From Cronobacter dublinensis subsp. dublinensis LMG 23823 (GTDB taxonomy: Bacteria; Pseudomonadota; Gammaproteobacteria; Enterobacterales; Enterobacteriaceae): a DNA stretch of 64,000 nt. Positions 1-8,805 of the stretch are shown here, piece after piece. Both the position numbers and the translations under genes were made by a program. Each line of letters begins with the position of its first letter. Within the stretch, counting starts at the first letter, position 1. The notes beneath the pieces were generated by a model. It had not been told where the DNA came from. It searched no databases and saw only the letters and a list, made by a program, of their open reading frames with translations. Location: the NCBI RefSeq assembly GCF_001277235.1, contig NZ_CP012266.1:3906001-3970000 (forward strand). The letters run 5' to 3'.

Positions 1-392
1 AGCTGATTTGCCCGTGGAACCGCTTTTCGCAGCTCACCGACGAGGCAGATTTTAGCCCGCGCCAGGCGCTACACGCGCCAAAGCTAATCGAACTGTTTGG
101 CTGGAGCGAGGCGCACTTCCTGAAAGTCACCGAAGGCTCGGCGATCCGCCGCATCGGCCACCTGCGCTGGCTGCGTAATATTGCGGTCGCGCTCGGCAAT
201 GCGCCCTGGGACGAAGCGAACATTGTGGCGCTGCGTCAGCGCAAAGGTGAGCACCCGCTTCTTGATGAGCACATAGACTGGGCGATTGCGCAACAAACAG
301 ACAAACGCAATGCCTGCGTGGTGGAAGTGCAGCTGCCGCAGAAACAACGGCTGGTGAGGGTCATTGAAAAAGGCTTGCCGCGCGACGCCTAG
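1..392 (+). CDS. queG: Epoxyqueuosine reductase QueG, C-terminal part
   Basis: This is the last 129 codons of the iron-sulfur, cobalamin-dependent enzyme that reduces epoxyqueuosine to queuosine in the wobble position of GUN tRNAs. The 5' part lies outside the window. The visible start contains ICPWN, the last cysteine of the second 4Fe-4S cluster motif, and the rest matches the helical HEAT-like C-terminal domain that holds tRNA. The reading frame enters at base 3 and stops at TAG 390-392. The neighbourhood (queG, tRNA-Gly cluster, orn) is the one known from E. coli. Assignment is by recalled similarity to E. coli QueG (YjeS) plus context. Confidence 0.93.
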   Translation, partial: LICPWNRFSQLTDEADFSPRQALHAPKLIELFGWSEAHFLKVTEGSAIRRIGHLRWLRNIAVALGNAPWDEANIVALRQRKGEHPLLDEHIDWAIAQQTDKRNACVVEVQLPQKQRLVRVIEKGLPRDA

Positions 393-661
393 ACGCGTTT
401 CGCTGTGAATAAAATCGAAAAAGCGTTGTCATTCAAAGGCCCGATTTATCAAAAAGCCTCAAAAATAACATTTAGTAATAAATTATTGATTAATAAAATC
501 AGCAGGTTAACAAAAAGATGTGAGCAAAATTATCATTGCCGCGCGCAGGATAAGTTTATGCAATCTGTGGATAAGTCTGTTCAGAAAATTTTACGTCAGA
601 CGAGAAAAACCAGCCGCAGCGCGCATTGTCGCTGTGGATAATTTGTACAATCGAAGAGATT
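393..661. other. datA: datA-like DnaA-titration/hydrolysis region
   Basis: This AT-rich 269-bp non-coding stretch lies between queG and the tRNA-Gly genes, the place where E. coli keeps datA. Three matches to the DnaA box, all as TGTGNATAA in the same orientation, are visible at 404-412 (TGTGAATAA), 566-574 (TGTGGATAA) and 633-641 (TGTGGATAA). A perfect IHF consensus match lies at 479-491 (TAA, four bases, TTGATT), between the first and second boxes. In E. coli, datA with IHF promotes hydrolysis of DnaA-ATP and so limits re-initiation. Fewer boxes are obvious than the five known in E. coli. Function here is inferred from position and motifs. Confidence 0.6.
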
Positions 662-737
<76 letters not shown>

Positions 738-770
738 TTGGGTGGTGTTGCCTTTCGGCATATCAAATTT

Positions 771-846
<76 letters not shown>

Positions 847-967
847 TTAATCTTCGTCTTTCTGGTTGCTACTACGTTAGCTGCCTTCACTCACCTTAGT
901 CACTTACTTAAGTAAGTTCCCAAGGATTCGTTCAGTTGCTGCCTTGTTGCAACCCGAAATTCTTTGA
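847..967. repeat. ERIC (intergenic repeat unit) inside the tRNA-Gly operon
   Basis: Read on the minus strand, this spacer holds the core of the enterobacterial repetitive intergenic consensus: AAGTAAGTGACTAAGGTGAG at its centre, next to GAATCCTTGGGA on one side and GTTGCAACAAGGC further out. The ERIC consensus has AAGTAAGTGACTGGGGTGAG and GAATCCCC at the same places. A perfect 14-bp palindrome, CTTACTTAAGTAAG, sits at 903-916. The element lies between two co-transcribed tRNAs, so it should be part of the precursor and form a long hairpin there. Borders are approximate. Confidence 0.75.
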
Positions 968-1001
968 TTGGGTGGTGCTGCCTTTCGGCGATTTCAAATT
1001 T

Positions 1002-1077
<76 letters not shown>

Positions 1078-1116
1078 TCTGCGTAATTCACATTTCTGTG
1101 TCGTTACGGGAGGCGC

Positions 1117-1144
1117 ATTATACGAGAAATGATTTCTACCGCAA
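1117..1144 (-). promoter_or_regulatory. Stringent-type promoter of the tRNA-Gly operon
   Basis: On the minus strand the -35 box TTGCGG (1144-1139) and the perfect -10 box TATAAT (1122-1117) are 16 bp apart. They are followed by the GC-rich discriminator GCGCCTCCCG, typical of stable-RNA promoters under ppGpp control. It lies between the orn terminator and the first tRNA. Confidence 0.8.
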
Positions 1145-1216
1145 CCCCTTAAACGCTTTTTTTCGTGATTTTTGTCTGACTGCGTTTTTATTCGCCAAAG
1201 TGATCACTTTACCAGC

Positions 1217-1237
1217 AAAAGAGGGGCTTAGCCCCTC
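1217..1237 (-). terminator. Rho-independent terminator of orn
   Basis: On the minus strand GAGGGGC-TAA-GCCCCTC is followed by TTTT, 8 bp after the orn stop codon. It separates orn from the tRNA operon. Confidence 0.85.
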
Positions 1238-1244
1238 TTCGTCA

Positions 1245-1790
1245 TCACAATTTAATAAAATGTTCGCGGTAATAGGCAAGCTCCGCTACCGACTCGCGGA
1301 TATCATCCAGCGCCTGATGCGTATTCTGTTTCTTCAGGCCGTCGAGCACTTCCGGCTTCCAGCGGCGCGCCAGTTCTTTCAGCGTGCTCACGTCCAGATA
1401 ACGGTAGTGGAAGTACGCCTCCAGCTCCGGCATGTACTTAAACAGGAAGCGGCGGTCCTGGCCGATGCTGTTGCCGCAGATGGGCGATTTACCCGCCGGG
1501 ACCCATTCTTTAAGAAATTCAATCGTCGCCCGCTCCGCCTCATGTTCGTCCATCGTGCTCGCTTTAACGCGATCCACCAGACCGCTGGCGGTGTGGGTGC
1601 GCACGTTCCAGTCATCCATCAGCGCCAGTTGCTCGTCAGACTGATGCACAGCGATAACCGGTCCTTCCGCCAGAATATTCAGCTCGGCGTCGGTCACCAG
1701 GGTAGCGATTTCAATGATGCGATCCTGACGCGGATCGAGCCCGGTCATCTCCAGATCGATCCAAATGAGGTTGTTTTCATTGGCACTCAT
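1245..1790 (-). CDS. orn: Oligoribonuclease Orn
   Basis: Essential 3'-5' exoribonuclease that degrades 2-5 nt RNAs, including pGpG from c-di-GMP breakdown, to mononucleotides in the cytoplasm. The 181-residue product has the DEDDh exonuclease pattern: D12 and E14 in IDLEMTGLDP, the GNSIGQD segment, and the H-D pair in THQALDDI near the C-terminus. The start at 1790 (MSANENN) matches E. coli; an in-frame ATG four codons upstream is also present but adds residues the family lacks. It is divergent from rsgA. The pGpG role is of interest here because a phosphodiesterase (pdeC) and a diguanylate cyclase lie at 52.6 and 55.7 kb. Confidence 0.97.
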   Translation of the reverse strand: MSANENNLIWIDLEMTGLDPRQDRIIEIATLVTDAELNILAEGPVIAVHQSDEQLALMDDWNVRTHTASGLVDRVKASTMDEHEAERATIEFLKEWVPAGKSPICGNSIGQDRRFLFKYMPELEAYFHYRYLDVSTLKELARRWKPEVLDGLKKQNTHQALDDIRESVAELAYYREHFIKL

Positions 1791-1902
1791 GCTATTTTCC
1801 ATCCGTTATCGCGTCACACTGGGGTGACAGGCAGTTAATTCATTTACAATAGCTGATATCATAGAGGTTTTGCCCACCAGGGGCGACCAGGAGCCATTAA
1901 GA

Positions 1903-2949
1903 TTGAGCAAAAATAAACTCTCCAAAGGTCAGCAGCGCCGCGTGTCAGCGAACCATCAGCGCCGGCTCAAACAGACTACGGAGAAAGCCGATCCCGACGA
2001 CTCACAATTTGGTGAGCCCCGCGACGGCCGCGTTATCAGTCGTTTTGGTCAGCATGCCGACGTCGAATCGTCTGACGGCGGGGTGTACCGCTGTAACATT
2101 CGCCGCACCATCCGTTCGCTGGTCACCGGCGATCGCGTCGTCTGGCGTCCGGCGAAAGAGAATGTGCAGGGCAAAGGCATTGTCGATGCGGTCCACGAGC
2201 GCACCTCAGTCCTGACGCGCCCGGATTTCTACGACGGCGTGAAGCCTATCGCCGCGAATATCGATCAGATAATCATCGTCTCGGCCATCCTGCCGGAGCT
2301 GTCGCTGAACATCATCGACCGTTATCTGGTGGCCTGCGAAACGCTGGACGTTGAACCGCTACTGGTCCTCAACAAAACCGATCTGCTGGATGAAGAAGGC
2401 CTCGCCTTCGTCAACGAGCAAATGGATATCTATCGCCGCATCGGCTATCGCGTCCTGCTGGTGTCCAGCTACAAAGACGAAGGGCTGAAGGAGCTGGAGC
2501 AGGCGCTTATCGATCGCACGAGTATTTTCGCCGGACAGTCGGGCGTGGGTAAATCGAGCCTGCTGAATAACCTGCTGGGCCTGAAAGATAATCAGATTCT
2601 GGTTAACGACGTTTCCGACAACTCCGGGCTTGGCCAGCACACCACTACCGCCTCGCGCCTGTACCACTTCCCTGGCGGCGGCGAAGTCATCGATTCGCCA
2701 GGCGTGCGCGAGTTCGGCCTGTGGCACCTTGAGCCGGAGCAGATAACCCACGGCTTTACCGAGTTCCACGACTACCTGGGCCTGTGCAAATTCCGCGATT
2801 GCAAGCACGGCAACGATCCCGGTTGCGCCATCCGCGAGGCCGTCGAGCGCGGCGACATCGCCGAAAGCCGCTTCGACAACTATCACCGGATTCTGGAAAG
2901 CATGGCGCAGGTAAAAACGCGTAAAAACTTTTCTGATAGCGACGACTGA
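1903..2949 (+). CDS. rsgA: Small ribosomal subunit biogenesis GTPase RsgA
   Basis: Circularly permuted GTPase that acts late in 30S assembly and is stimulated by the subunit. The 348-residue product shows the permuted order: an N-terminal OB-fold, then the G4 motif LNKTD, then the P-loop GQSGVGKSS (residues 211-219), then DSPG (G3). A C-terminal zinc knuckle, CKFRDCKHGNDPGC, follows. The start is TTG at 1903 with AGGAG at 1889-1893. This start gives the conserved N-terminus SKNKLSKGQQRR, while the longer frame from 1870 adds 11 unsupported residues. psd follows after about 100 bp on the same strand. Confidence 0.96.
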   Translation: MSKNKLSKGQQRRVSANHQRRLKQTTEKADPDDSQFGEPRDGRVISRFGQHADVESSDGGVYRCNIRRTIRSLVTGDRVVWRPAKENVQGKGIVDAVHERTSVLTRPDFYDGVKPIAANIDQIIIVSAILPELSLNIIDRYLVACETLDVEPLLVLNKTDLLDEEGLAFVNEQMDIYRRIGYRVLLVSSYKDEGLKELEQALIDRTSIFAGQSGVGKSSLLNNLLGLKDNQILVNDVSDNSGLGQHTTTASRLYHFPGGGEVIDSPGVREFGLWHLEPEQITHGFTEFHDYLGLCKFRDCKHGNDPGCAIREAVERGDIAESRFDNYHRILESMAQVKTRKNFSDSDD

Positions 2950-3045
2950 CAATTAAGCTGGGCGTCGTTAGAATCAGCCCCTTTTTCTGACAGGCCCGGC
3001 GCACAGCCGGGTCAGGAATGATGAAACACTGGCCTGGAGGCTACC

Positions 3046-4008
3046 TTGTTAAACGAAATCAAACTTTCGCTGCAATACATTCTGCCTAAGCAGTGGCTCA
3101 CTCGCCTTGCCGGCTGGGGCGCGAGTAAACGCGCGGGCTGGCTGACCAAACTGGTCATCGACCTGTTCGTGAAATACTACAAGGTCAACATGAGCGAGGC
3201 GCAAAAGCCCGATACCGCCAGCTACCGCACCTTTAACGAATTTTTCGTGCGCCCGCTGCGCGATGAAGTCCGCCCGCTTAACACTGATCCGAACGTGCTG
3301 GTAATGCCCGCCGATGGCGTCATTAGCCAGCTCGGTCGCATTGAAGGCGATAAAATCCTGCAGGCCAAAGGCCACAACTACTCGCTGGAAGCGCTGCTGG
3401 CGGGCAACTACCTGATGGCCGATCTGTTCCGCAACGGCACCTTCGCCACCACCTACCTGTCGCCGCGCGACTACCATCGCGTGCATATGCCGTGCAACGG
3501 CATCCTGCGCGAAATGATCTACGTACCGGGCGATCTCTTCTCGGTCAATCACCTGACCGCCCAAAACGTGCCGAACCTGTTCGCCCGTAACGAGCGCGTT
3601 ATCTGCCTGTTCGATACCGAATTCGGGCCGATGGCGCAGATTCTGGTGGGCGCGACCATTGTGGGGAGCATCGAAACCGTCTGGGCAGGCACCATCACAC
3701 CGCCGCGCGAAGGTATTATCAAACGCTGGACGTACCCGGCGGGCGAAAGCGATGGCGCGGTGGCGCTGCTGAAAGGCCAGGAGATGGGCCGCTTCAAGCT
3801 GGGCTCGACGGTTATCAATCTGTTCGCGCCGGGCAACGTTGAACTGGTCGAGCATCTGCAAAGTCTCTCAGTCACTCGCCTCGGCGAGCCTCTGGCGGTA
3901 TCGACCGACGCGGTGACGGCCGATGTCACGCCTGCGGTGATTTCAGCCGAAGAAGTTGACGCTGAGCGCGATGCCAACCCGCTGGTAGATAACGACAAAG
4001 ACCATTAA
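3046..4008 (+). CDS. psd: Phosphatidylserine decarboxylase proenzyme
   Basis: Inner-membrane enzyme that converts phosphatidylserine to phosphatidylethanolamine. The 320-residue proenzyme cleaves itself at LGS|T, here with Ser254 (codon 3805-3807), to make the pyruvoyl alpha chain. The start is TTG at 3046, with TGGAGG just upstream, and gives the conserved MLNEIKLSLQYILP. The C-terminal tail after the LGST region is variable and acidic, as in relatives. mscM starts 17 nt after the stop, so the two probably form an operon, as in E. coli. Confidence 0.97.
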   Translation: MLNEIKLSLQYILPKQWLTRLAGWGASKRAGWLTKLVIDLFVKYYKVNMSEAQKPDTASYRTFNEFFVRPLRDEVRPLNTDPNVLVMPADGVISQLGRIEGDKILQAKGHNYSLEALLAGNYLMADLFRNGTFATTYLSPRDYHRVHMPCNGILREMIYVPGDLFSVNHLTAQNVPNLFARNERVICLFDTEFGPMAQILVGATIVGSIETVWAGTITPPREGIIKRWTYPAGESDGAVALLKGQEMGRFKLGSTVINLFAPGNVELVEHLQSLSVTRLGEPLAVSTDAVTADVTPAVISAEEVDAERDANPLVDNDKDH

Positions 4009-4025
4009 GACAAAGGTAAAATGAC

Positions 4026-7000
4026 GTGCGCCTGATCCTTTACGTGCTGCTGGCATGGAGCCTGAGCTTTTGGGCGAACGCCGCAACCGCGCCTGATGAA
4101 AAACAGATAGCGCAGGAGCTGGAGCAGGCCAAAGCGGCCAAAAACCAGCCCGATCAGGCGCAAGTGGTTGAAACGCTGCAATCTGCGCAAAACGCGCTCG
4201 AGGAGAGAAAAGCCTCCCTTGAGCGCGCCAAACAATATCAACAGGTTATCGATAATTTCCCCAAGCTGTCGCAATCGCTGCGTCAGCAGCTCAATAACCT
4301 GCGCGACGAGCCGCGCCGGGTGCCGACAGGGCTCACCACTGACGCGCTCAATCAGGAGATCCTCCAGGTCAGTAGTCAGTTGCTGGAGAAGAGCCGCGAA
4401 GCGCAGCAGGAGCAGGATCGCGCCCGCGAAATCGCCGACTCCTTAAGCCAGCTTCCCCAGCAGCAAACCGACGCGCGCCGCCAGCTTAACGAGATGGAGC
4501 GCCGTTCGGGCGCGTCGACCGGTTCCAGCGCGCTCGGGGCGGCGCAGCTTCTCGCCCAGCAGGCGGAATCCGCACAGCTTAAAGCGCGCGTGGATGAACT
4601 GGAACTCGCGCAGCTCTCCGCCAGCAACCGCCAGGAGCTGGCGCGCCTGCGCTCCGAACTCGCGCAAAAGCAGAGCGAACAGCTCGATACTTACCTCCAG
4701 GCGCTGCGTAACCAGTTAAACAGCCAGCGCCAGCAGGAAGCCGAGCGCGCGCTGGAAAGCACCGAGCTGCTGGCGGAAAACAGCGCCAACCTGCCGCCGG
4801 CCATCGTCGAACAGTTCAACGTCAACCGCGAGCTCTCCCGCGCGCTGAACCAGCAGGCGCAGCGCATGGATCTTGTCGCGTCGCAGCAGCGTCAGGCCAC
4901 CAGCCAGACGATGCAGGTGCGTCAGGCATTAACCACGCTGCGCGAACAGTCGCAGTGGCTTGGCGTCTCCAATGTGCTTGGCGAGGCGCTTCGTGCGCAG
5001 GTCTCACGCCTGCCGGAAATGCCGAAGCTGCAACAGCTGGATACCGAAATGGCCCAGTTGCGCGTGCATCGACTGCGCTATGAGGATCAACTCAACAAAC
5101 AGCCGCAGCTGCGCCAGCTTCGTCAGGCCGACGGCAAGCCGCTGACGGCGGAGCAGAACCGCATTCTCGACGCCCAGTTGCGCACCCAGCGCGAACTGCT
5201 CGGCTCGCTGTTGCAGGGCGGCGATACGTTAATTCTTGAGCTCACCAAGCTGAAAGTGGCCAACAGCCAGCTTGAGGATGCGCTGAAGGAAGTGAACGAG
5301 GCAACGCACCGTTATCTGTTCTGGACCTCGGATGTCAGCCCGCTCAGCATCAGCTGGCCGGTGGATATCGTTCAGGACTTGCGTCGTCTTATCTCGCTCG
5401 ACTTTTTCGGCCAGCTCGGCAAAGCCGCCGTGATGATGGTCACCAGCAAAGAAACGCTGCTGCCGCTCTTCGGCGCGCTGCTGCTGGTGGGCTTTAGCAT
5501 CAGCTCCCGCCGCCATTTCACCGCGTTTCTGGAGCGTTCCAGCGCGCGCGTCGGTAAGGTCACGCAGGACCATTTCTGGCTGACCATGCGTACGGTGTTC
5601 TGGTCGATTCTGGTGGCCTCGCCGCTGCCGGTGCTCTGGGCGACGCTCGGCTATGGGCTGCGCGAAGCCTGGCCCTGGCCTATCGCCGTGGCGGTAGGCG
5701 ACGGCGTGACCGCGACCGTGCCGCTGCTGTGGGTCGTGATGATCTCGGCGGCCTTCGCCCGCCCGAATGGCCTCTTTACCACACACTTCGGCTGGCCGCG
5801 CAACCGCGTCGCCCGCGCGATGCGCTACTACCTGATGAGCATCGGCTTTATCGTGCCGCTTATCATGGCGCTGATCACCTTCGATAACCTCAATGACCGC
5901 GAATTCTCCGGCTCGCTGGGACGTCTGTGCTTCGTGCTGATTTGCGGCGCGCTGGCCATCGTGACGCTCAGCCTCAAGCGCGCGGGCATTCCGCTCTATC
6001 TGGATAACGAAGGCAACGGCGATAACTGGGTCAACCGGCTGCTATGGAATCTGATGCTGTGCGCGCCGCTAATGGCGATCCTCGCCGCGGCCGTCGGCTA
6101 TCTCGCCACCGCGCAGGCGTTGCTGGCGCGCCTGGAAACCTCCGTAGCCATCTGGTTCCTGCTGCTGGTCATCTACCACATTATTCGCCGCTGGATGCTT
6201 ATCCAGCGCCGTCGTCTGGCCTTTGACCGCGCCCGCTCGCGCCGTGCGGAAATCCTGGCCCAGCGCGCCCGTGGCGAAGAAGAACCACATCACGGGCACA
6301 GCACCGAGGGCAGCGTTGAGGTAGATGTCGCCGAGCTCGATCTCGACGCCATCAGCGCCCAGTCGCTGCGCCTGGTGCGCTCCATCCTGACGCTTATCGC
6401 CCTGCTGTCGGTAATTGTGCTGTGGTCGGAAATTCACTCGGCGTTTGGATTCCTTGAGAATATTTCGCTGTGGGATGTCACCTCAACCGTTCAGGGCGTC
6501 GAGAGCATTGAGCCCATTACGCTTGGCGCGGTGCTGATAGCCATTCTGGTGTTTATCGTCACCACGCAGCTCGTGCGCAACCTGCCCGCGCTTCTGGAGC
6601 TGGTCGTGCTGCAACATCTGGAGCTGACGCCCGGCACCGGCTACGCCATTACCACCATCACCAAATATCTGCTGATGCTGATTGGCGGTCTGGTGGGCTT
6701 CTCGATGATTGGTATTGAATGGTCGAAGTTACAGTGGCTGGTGGCGGCGCTCGGCGTCGGGCTCGGTTTCGGCCTGCAGGAAATTTTCGCTAACTTTATC
6801 TCGGGCCTGATTATTCTCTTTGAAAAACCGATTCGTATCGGCGATACCGTGACCATCCGCGATTTAACGGGCAGCGTGACGCGCATTAATACGCGTGCCA
6901 CCACCATCAGCGACTGGGACCGCAAAGAGATTATCGTGCCGAATAAAGCGTTTATCACCGAGCAGTTTATCAACTGGTCGCTTTCGGATTCCGTCACCCG

Positions 7001-7358
7001 CGTGGTGCTGACGGTGCCTGCGCCGTCGGATGCCAATAGCGAAGAGGTGACGCAGTTGCTTTACCGCGCCGCCGAGAAGTGCAGCTATGTGATAGATAAC
7101 CCGTCGCCGGAAGTCTTTTTGGTCGATTTGCAGCAGGGTATTCAGATTTTCGAGCTGCGTATCCATGCCGCTGAAATGGGGCACCGCATGCCGCTGCGCC
7201 ACGAGATCCACCAGCTGATTTTGCAGGGTTTCCGCGAACACGGTATCGATATGCCGTTCCCGCCGTTCCAGATGCGTCTGGAGAGTCTCGACGGCAAGCG
7301 TATGGCGCGAACGTTAAGCTCTGCCGGGCGCGCCAGCCGCGCGCCGGGAAGTATGTAA
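4026..7358 (+). CDS. mscM: Miniconductance mechanosensitive channel MscM
   Basis: Large MscS-superfamily channel that opens under membrane tension and releases solutes on hypo-osmotic shock. The product is 1110 residues (about 1107 in E. coli). A signal peptide (about 1-20, ending in WANA-A) leads to a long glutamine-rich periplasmic coiled-coil region (about 25-470). A multi-TM segment and a C-terminal MscS core (about 880-1090) follow, with the pore-helix stretch LGVGLGFGLQEIFANFISG. The start is GTG at 4026. A strong terminator follows. Confidence 0.95.
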   Translation: MRLILYVLLAWSLSFWANAATAPDEKQIAQELEQAKAAKNQPDQAQVVETLQSAQNALEERKASLERAKQYQQVIDNFPKLSQSLRQQLNNLRDEPRRVPTGLTTDALNQEILQVSSQLLEKSREAQQEQDRAREIADSLSQLPQQQTDARRQLNEMERRSGASTGSSALGAAQLLAQQAESAQLKARVDELELAQLSASNRQELARLRSELAQKQSEQLDTYLQALRNQLNSQRQQEAERALESTELLAENSANLPPAIVEQFNVNRELSRALNQQAQRMDLVASQQRQATSQTMQVRQALTTLREQSQWLGVSNVLGEALRAQVSRLPEMPKLQQLDTEMAQLRVHRLRYEDQLNKQPQLRQLRQADGKPLTAEQNRILDAQLRTQRELLGSLLQGGDTLILELTKLKVANSQLEDALKEVNEATHRYLFWTSDVSPLSISWPVDIVQDLRRLISLDFFGQLGKAAVMMVTSKETLLPLFGALLLVGFSISSRRHFTAFLERSSARVGKVTQDHFWLTMRTVFWSILVASPLPVLWATLGYGLREAWPWPIAVAVGDGVTATVPLLWVVMISAAFARPNGLFTTHFGWPRNRVARAMRYYLMSIGFIVPLIMALITFDNLNDREFSGSLGRLCFVLICGALAIVTLSLKRAGIPLYLDNEGNGDNWVNRLLWNLMLCAPLMAILAAAVGYLATAQALLARLETSVAIWFLLLVIYHIIRRWMLIQRRRLAFDRARSRRAEILAQRARGEEEPHHGHSTEGSVEVDVAELDLDAISAQSLRLVRSILTLIALLSVIVLWSEIHSAFGFLENISLWDVTSTVQGVESIEPITLGAVLIAILVFIVTTQLVRNLPALLELVVLQHLELTPGTGYAITTITKYLLMLIGGLVGFSMIGIEWSKLQWLVAALGVGLGFGLQEIFANFISGLIILFEKPIRIGDTVTIRDLTGSVTRINTRATTISDWDRKEIIVPNKAFITEQFINWSLSDSVTRVVLTVPAPSDANSEEVTQLLYRAAEKCSYVIDNPSPEVFLVDLQQGIQIFELRIHAAEMGHRMPLRHEIHQLILQGFREHGIDMPFPPFQMRLESLDGKRMARTLSSAGRASRAPGSM

Positions 7359-7367
7359 TACGTAACG

Positions 7368-7394
7368 AAAAAGGAGCCGCAAGGCTCCTTTTTT
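7368..7394 (+). terminator. Terminator of psd-mscM
   Basis: AAGGAGCC-GCA-AGGCTCCTT (7371-7390, with A/T extensions) is followed by TTTT, starting about 10 bp after the mscM stop. Confidence 0.9.
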
Positions 7395-7430
7395 ATGGCT
7401 GTGATGCTGCTGTTAAAGCGGTTTAGTAAA

Positions 7431-7506
7431 GGTGGGTGCGCTTCGCTTAGCCCCCCTGCAAAAGCACAATCCTTTTTTGTAGGGCGGGTAAGCGAAGCGC
7501 ACCGCC
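7431..7506. repeat. Pair of inverted REP-like units
   Basis: GGTGGGTGCGCTTCGCTTAG (from 7431) and the inverse GTAGGGCGGGTAAGCGAAGC (from 7479) lie head to head between the convergent genes mscM and epmA. Each unit is itself partly palindromic. A related pair occurs at 16090-16178, so this looks like the genome's REP/BIME family. Confidence 0.65.
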
Positions 7507-7525
7507 ACAGGCCAGGATTCGGCCG

Positions 7526-8503
7526 TTACGCCCGGTCGACCGTGAAGGCGATAACTTCCGCGAGGCTTTCCGCGCCGAGCGCCAGCATAATCAGACGATC
7601 CACGCCCAGCGCGACGCCAGAGCAGTCCGGCAGGCCGACTTTCAGCGCCTCCAGCAGGTTGTAATCCACTGGCTGTTGCGGCAAACCGCGCTGGAGTCGC
7701 TTGCGGTTGTCCTGCTCAAAACGCTGCTGCTGTTCGCGCGCGTCGGTGAGTTCATGGAAACCATTCGCCAGCTCAATGCCTTTGTAATAGACCTCGAAGC
7801 GCTCCGCCACGCGATGATCTTCGGTGCTGATCTGCGCCAGCGCCGCCTGGCTTGCCGGGAAGTGATAGACAAACACCGGGCGGTCTTTGCCGATATGCGG
7901 CTCGACGCCCATTGAGAACAGCAGTTGCAGCAGCGTATCGCGATCTTCTTCGGTATCGGCGATGTTGCTCAGATCGAGCTTCGCCGCGACCTCACGCAGC
8001 TGGGTTTTATCCGCCGACAGCGGGTCTATCTCCAGATGGCGCTGAAACGCCTGCTGGTAAGAGATAGTCTCTGCGGGCTGGCATTCCAGCACCTGTTGCA
8101 GAAGATCGTCCACCTCGTTCATCAGGCGGTACATATCGTAGTGCGGGCGGTACCACTCCAGCATCGTAAATTCTGGGTTGTGATGACGCCCCATCTCTTC
8201 ATTGCGAAAGCTGCGGCACAGCTGATACACCGGCCCGCAGCCCGCGGCCAGCAGGCGCTTCATGTGGTATTCCGGGCTGGTCATCAGATAGAGATTGATC
8301 CCCTGAGAATGGCCGGGGCCGACGAAACGCGTTTCGAACGGGAACAGGTGGATATCGGTTACCGTCGCCTGGCTCATGCAGGGGGTGTCCACCTCCAGTA
8401 CGCCGCGGTCCGCAAAGAAGCGGCGGATCTCCGCCATAATCGCGGCGCGTTTTAACAGGTTGGGGATGGATGCGCTCGGCTGCCAGGTGGCCGTCTCGCT
8501 CAT
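7526..8503 (-). CDS. epmA: EF-P--(R)-beta-lysine ligase EpmA
   Basis: Paralog of the class II lysyl-tRNA synthetase catalytic domain (also called GenX, YjeA or PoxA). It attaches (R)-beta-lysine to Lys34 of elongation factor P instead of charging tRNA. The product is 325 residues and lacks the N-terminal anticodon-binding domain. Class II motifs are visible: motif 2 in FRNEEMGRHHNPEFTMLEWY and motif 3 in GVALGVDRLIMLAL. The start at 8503 (MSETATW) matches E. coli; the upstream extension of 38 codons is not conserved. Its partners epmB (15041) and efp (14434) are in the same window. Confidence 0.96.
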   Translation of the reverse strand: MSETATWQPSASIPNLLKRAAIMAEIRRFFADRGVLEVDTPCMSQATVTDIHLFPFETRFVGPGHSQGINLYLMTSPEYHMKRLLAAGCGPVYQLCRSFRNEEMGRHHNPEFTMLEWYRPHYDMYRLMNEVDDLLQQVLECQPAETISYQQAFQRHLEIDPLSADKTQLREVAAKLDLSNIADTEEDRDTLLQLLFSMGVEPHIGKDRPVFVYHFPASQAALAQISTEDHRVAERFEVYYKGIELANGFHELTDAREQQQRFEQDNRKRLQRGLPQQPVDYNLLEALKVGLPDCSGVALGVDRLIMLALGAESLAEVIAFTVDRA

Positions 8504-8661
8504 GATACTTTCTCCGTCGTCAAACAAGGGCACGAAGTCTACTCGTATCGCGTTCGCCAGACAAATTTTGCGCAGCGTTTTCCGCTGAAGGGGCCGATGT
8601 TCCGTTTTGTGAGCCACCTCATCAACCGGGCGGATAAAGCCCCTCGTACTGCCCTAAAAAA

Positions 8662-8702
8662 TCGAACACATCAAATTTCCCCTCTGGGGGCACGGTTATA
8701 CT
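8662..8702 (+). promoter_or_regulatory. frd promoter with FNR-like site
   Basis: TCGAACACATCAAA (8662-8675) occupies the place of the E. coli frd FNR site TCGATCTCGTCAAA, which is itself a weak match to the TTGAT-N4-ATCAA consensus. The -10 box TATACT is at 8697-8702, with conserved AAAGGAGCAG in the leader. Anaerobic FNR control is inferred from this alignment. Confidence 0.5.
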
Positions 8703-8805
8703 CAGCTACCCAAAAAGGAGCAGGGGAACGCTTTACCCCCGCGCAGCCCCGTATTTTTGCCTTTGTTACCGCGCGGTGGGAATAACTAAAACCCGGAGGA
8801 ATGTC

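Noticed and set aside
605..640. Terminator for the tRNA-Gly operon
   Set aside because: A T run follows a weak, interrupted hairpin on the minus strand, but pairing is too poor to claim; it also overlaps a DnaA box.
847..1001. Possible fourth tRNA or small RNA gene between tRNA-Gly copies
   Set aside because: The sequence matches ERIC core motifs and has no cloverleaf.
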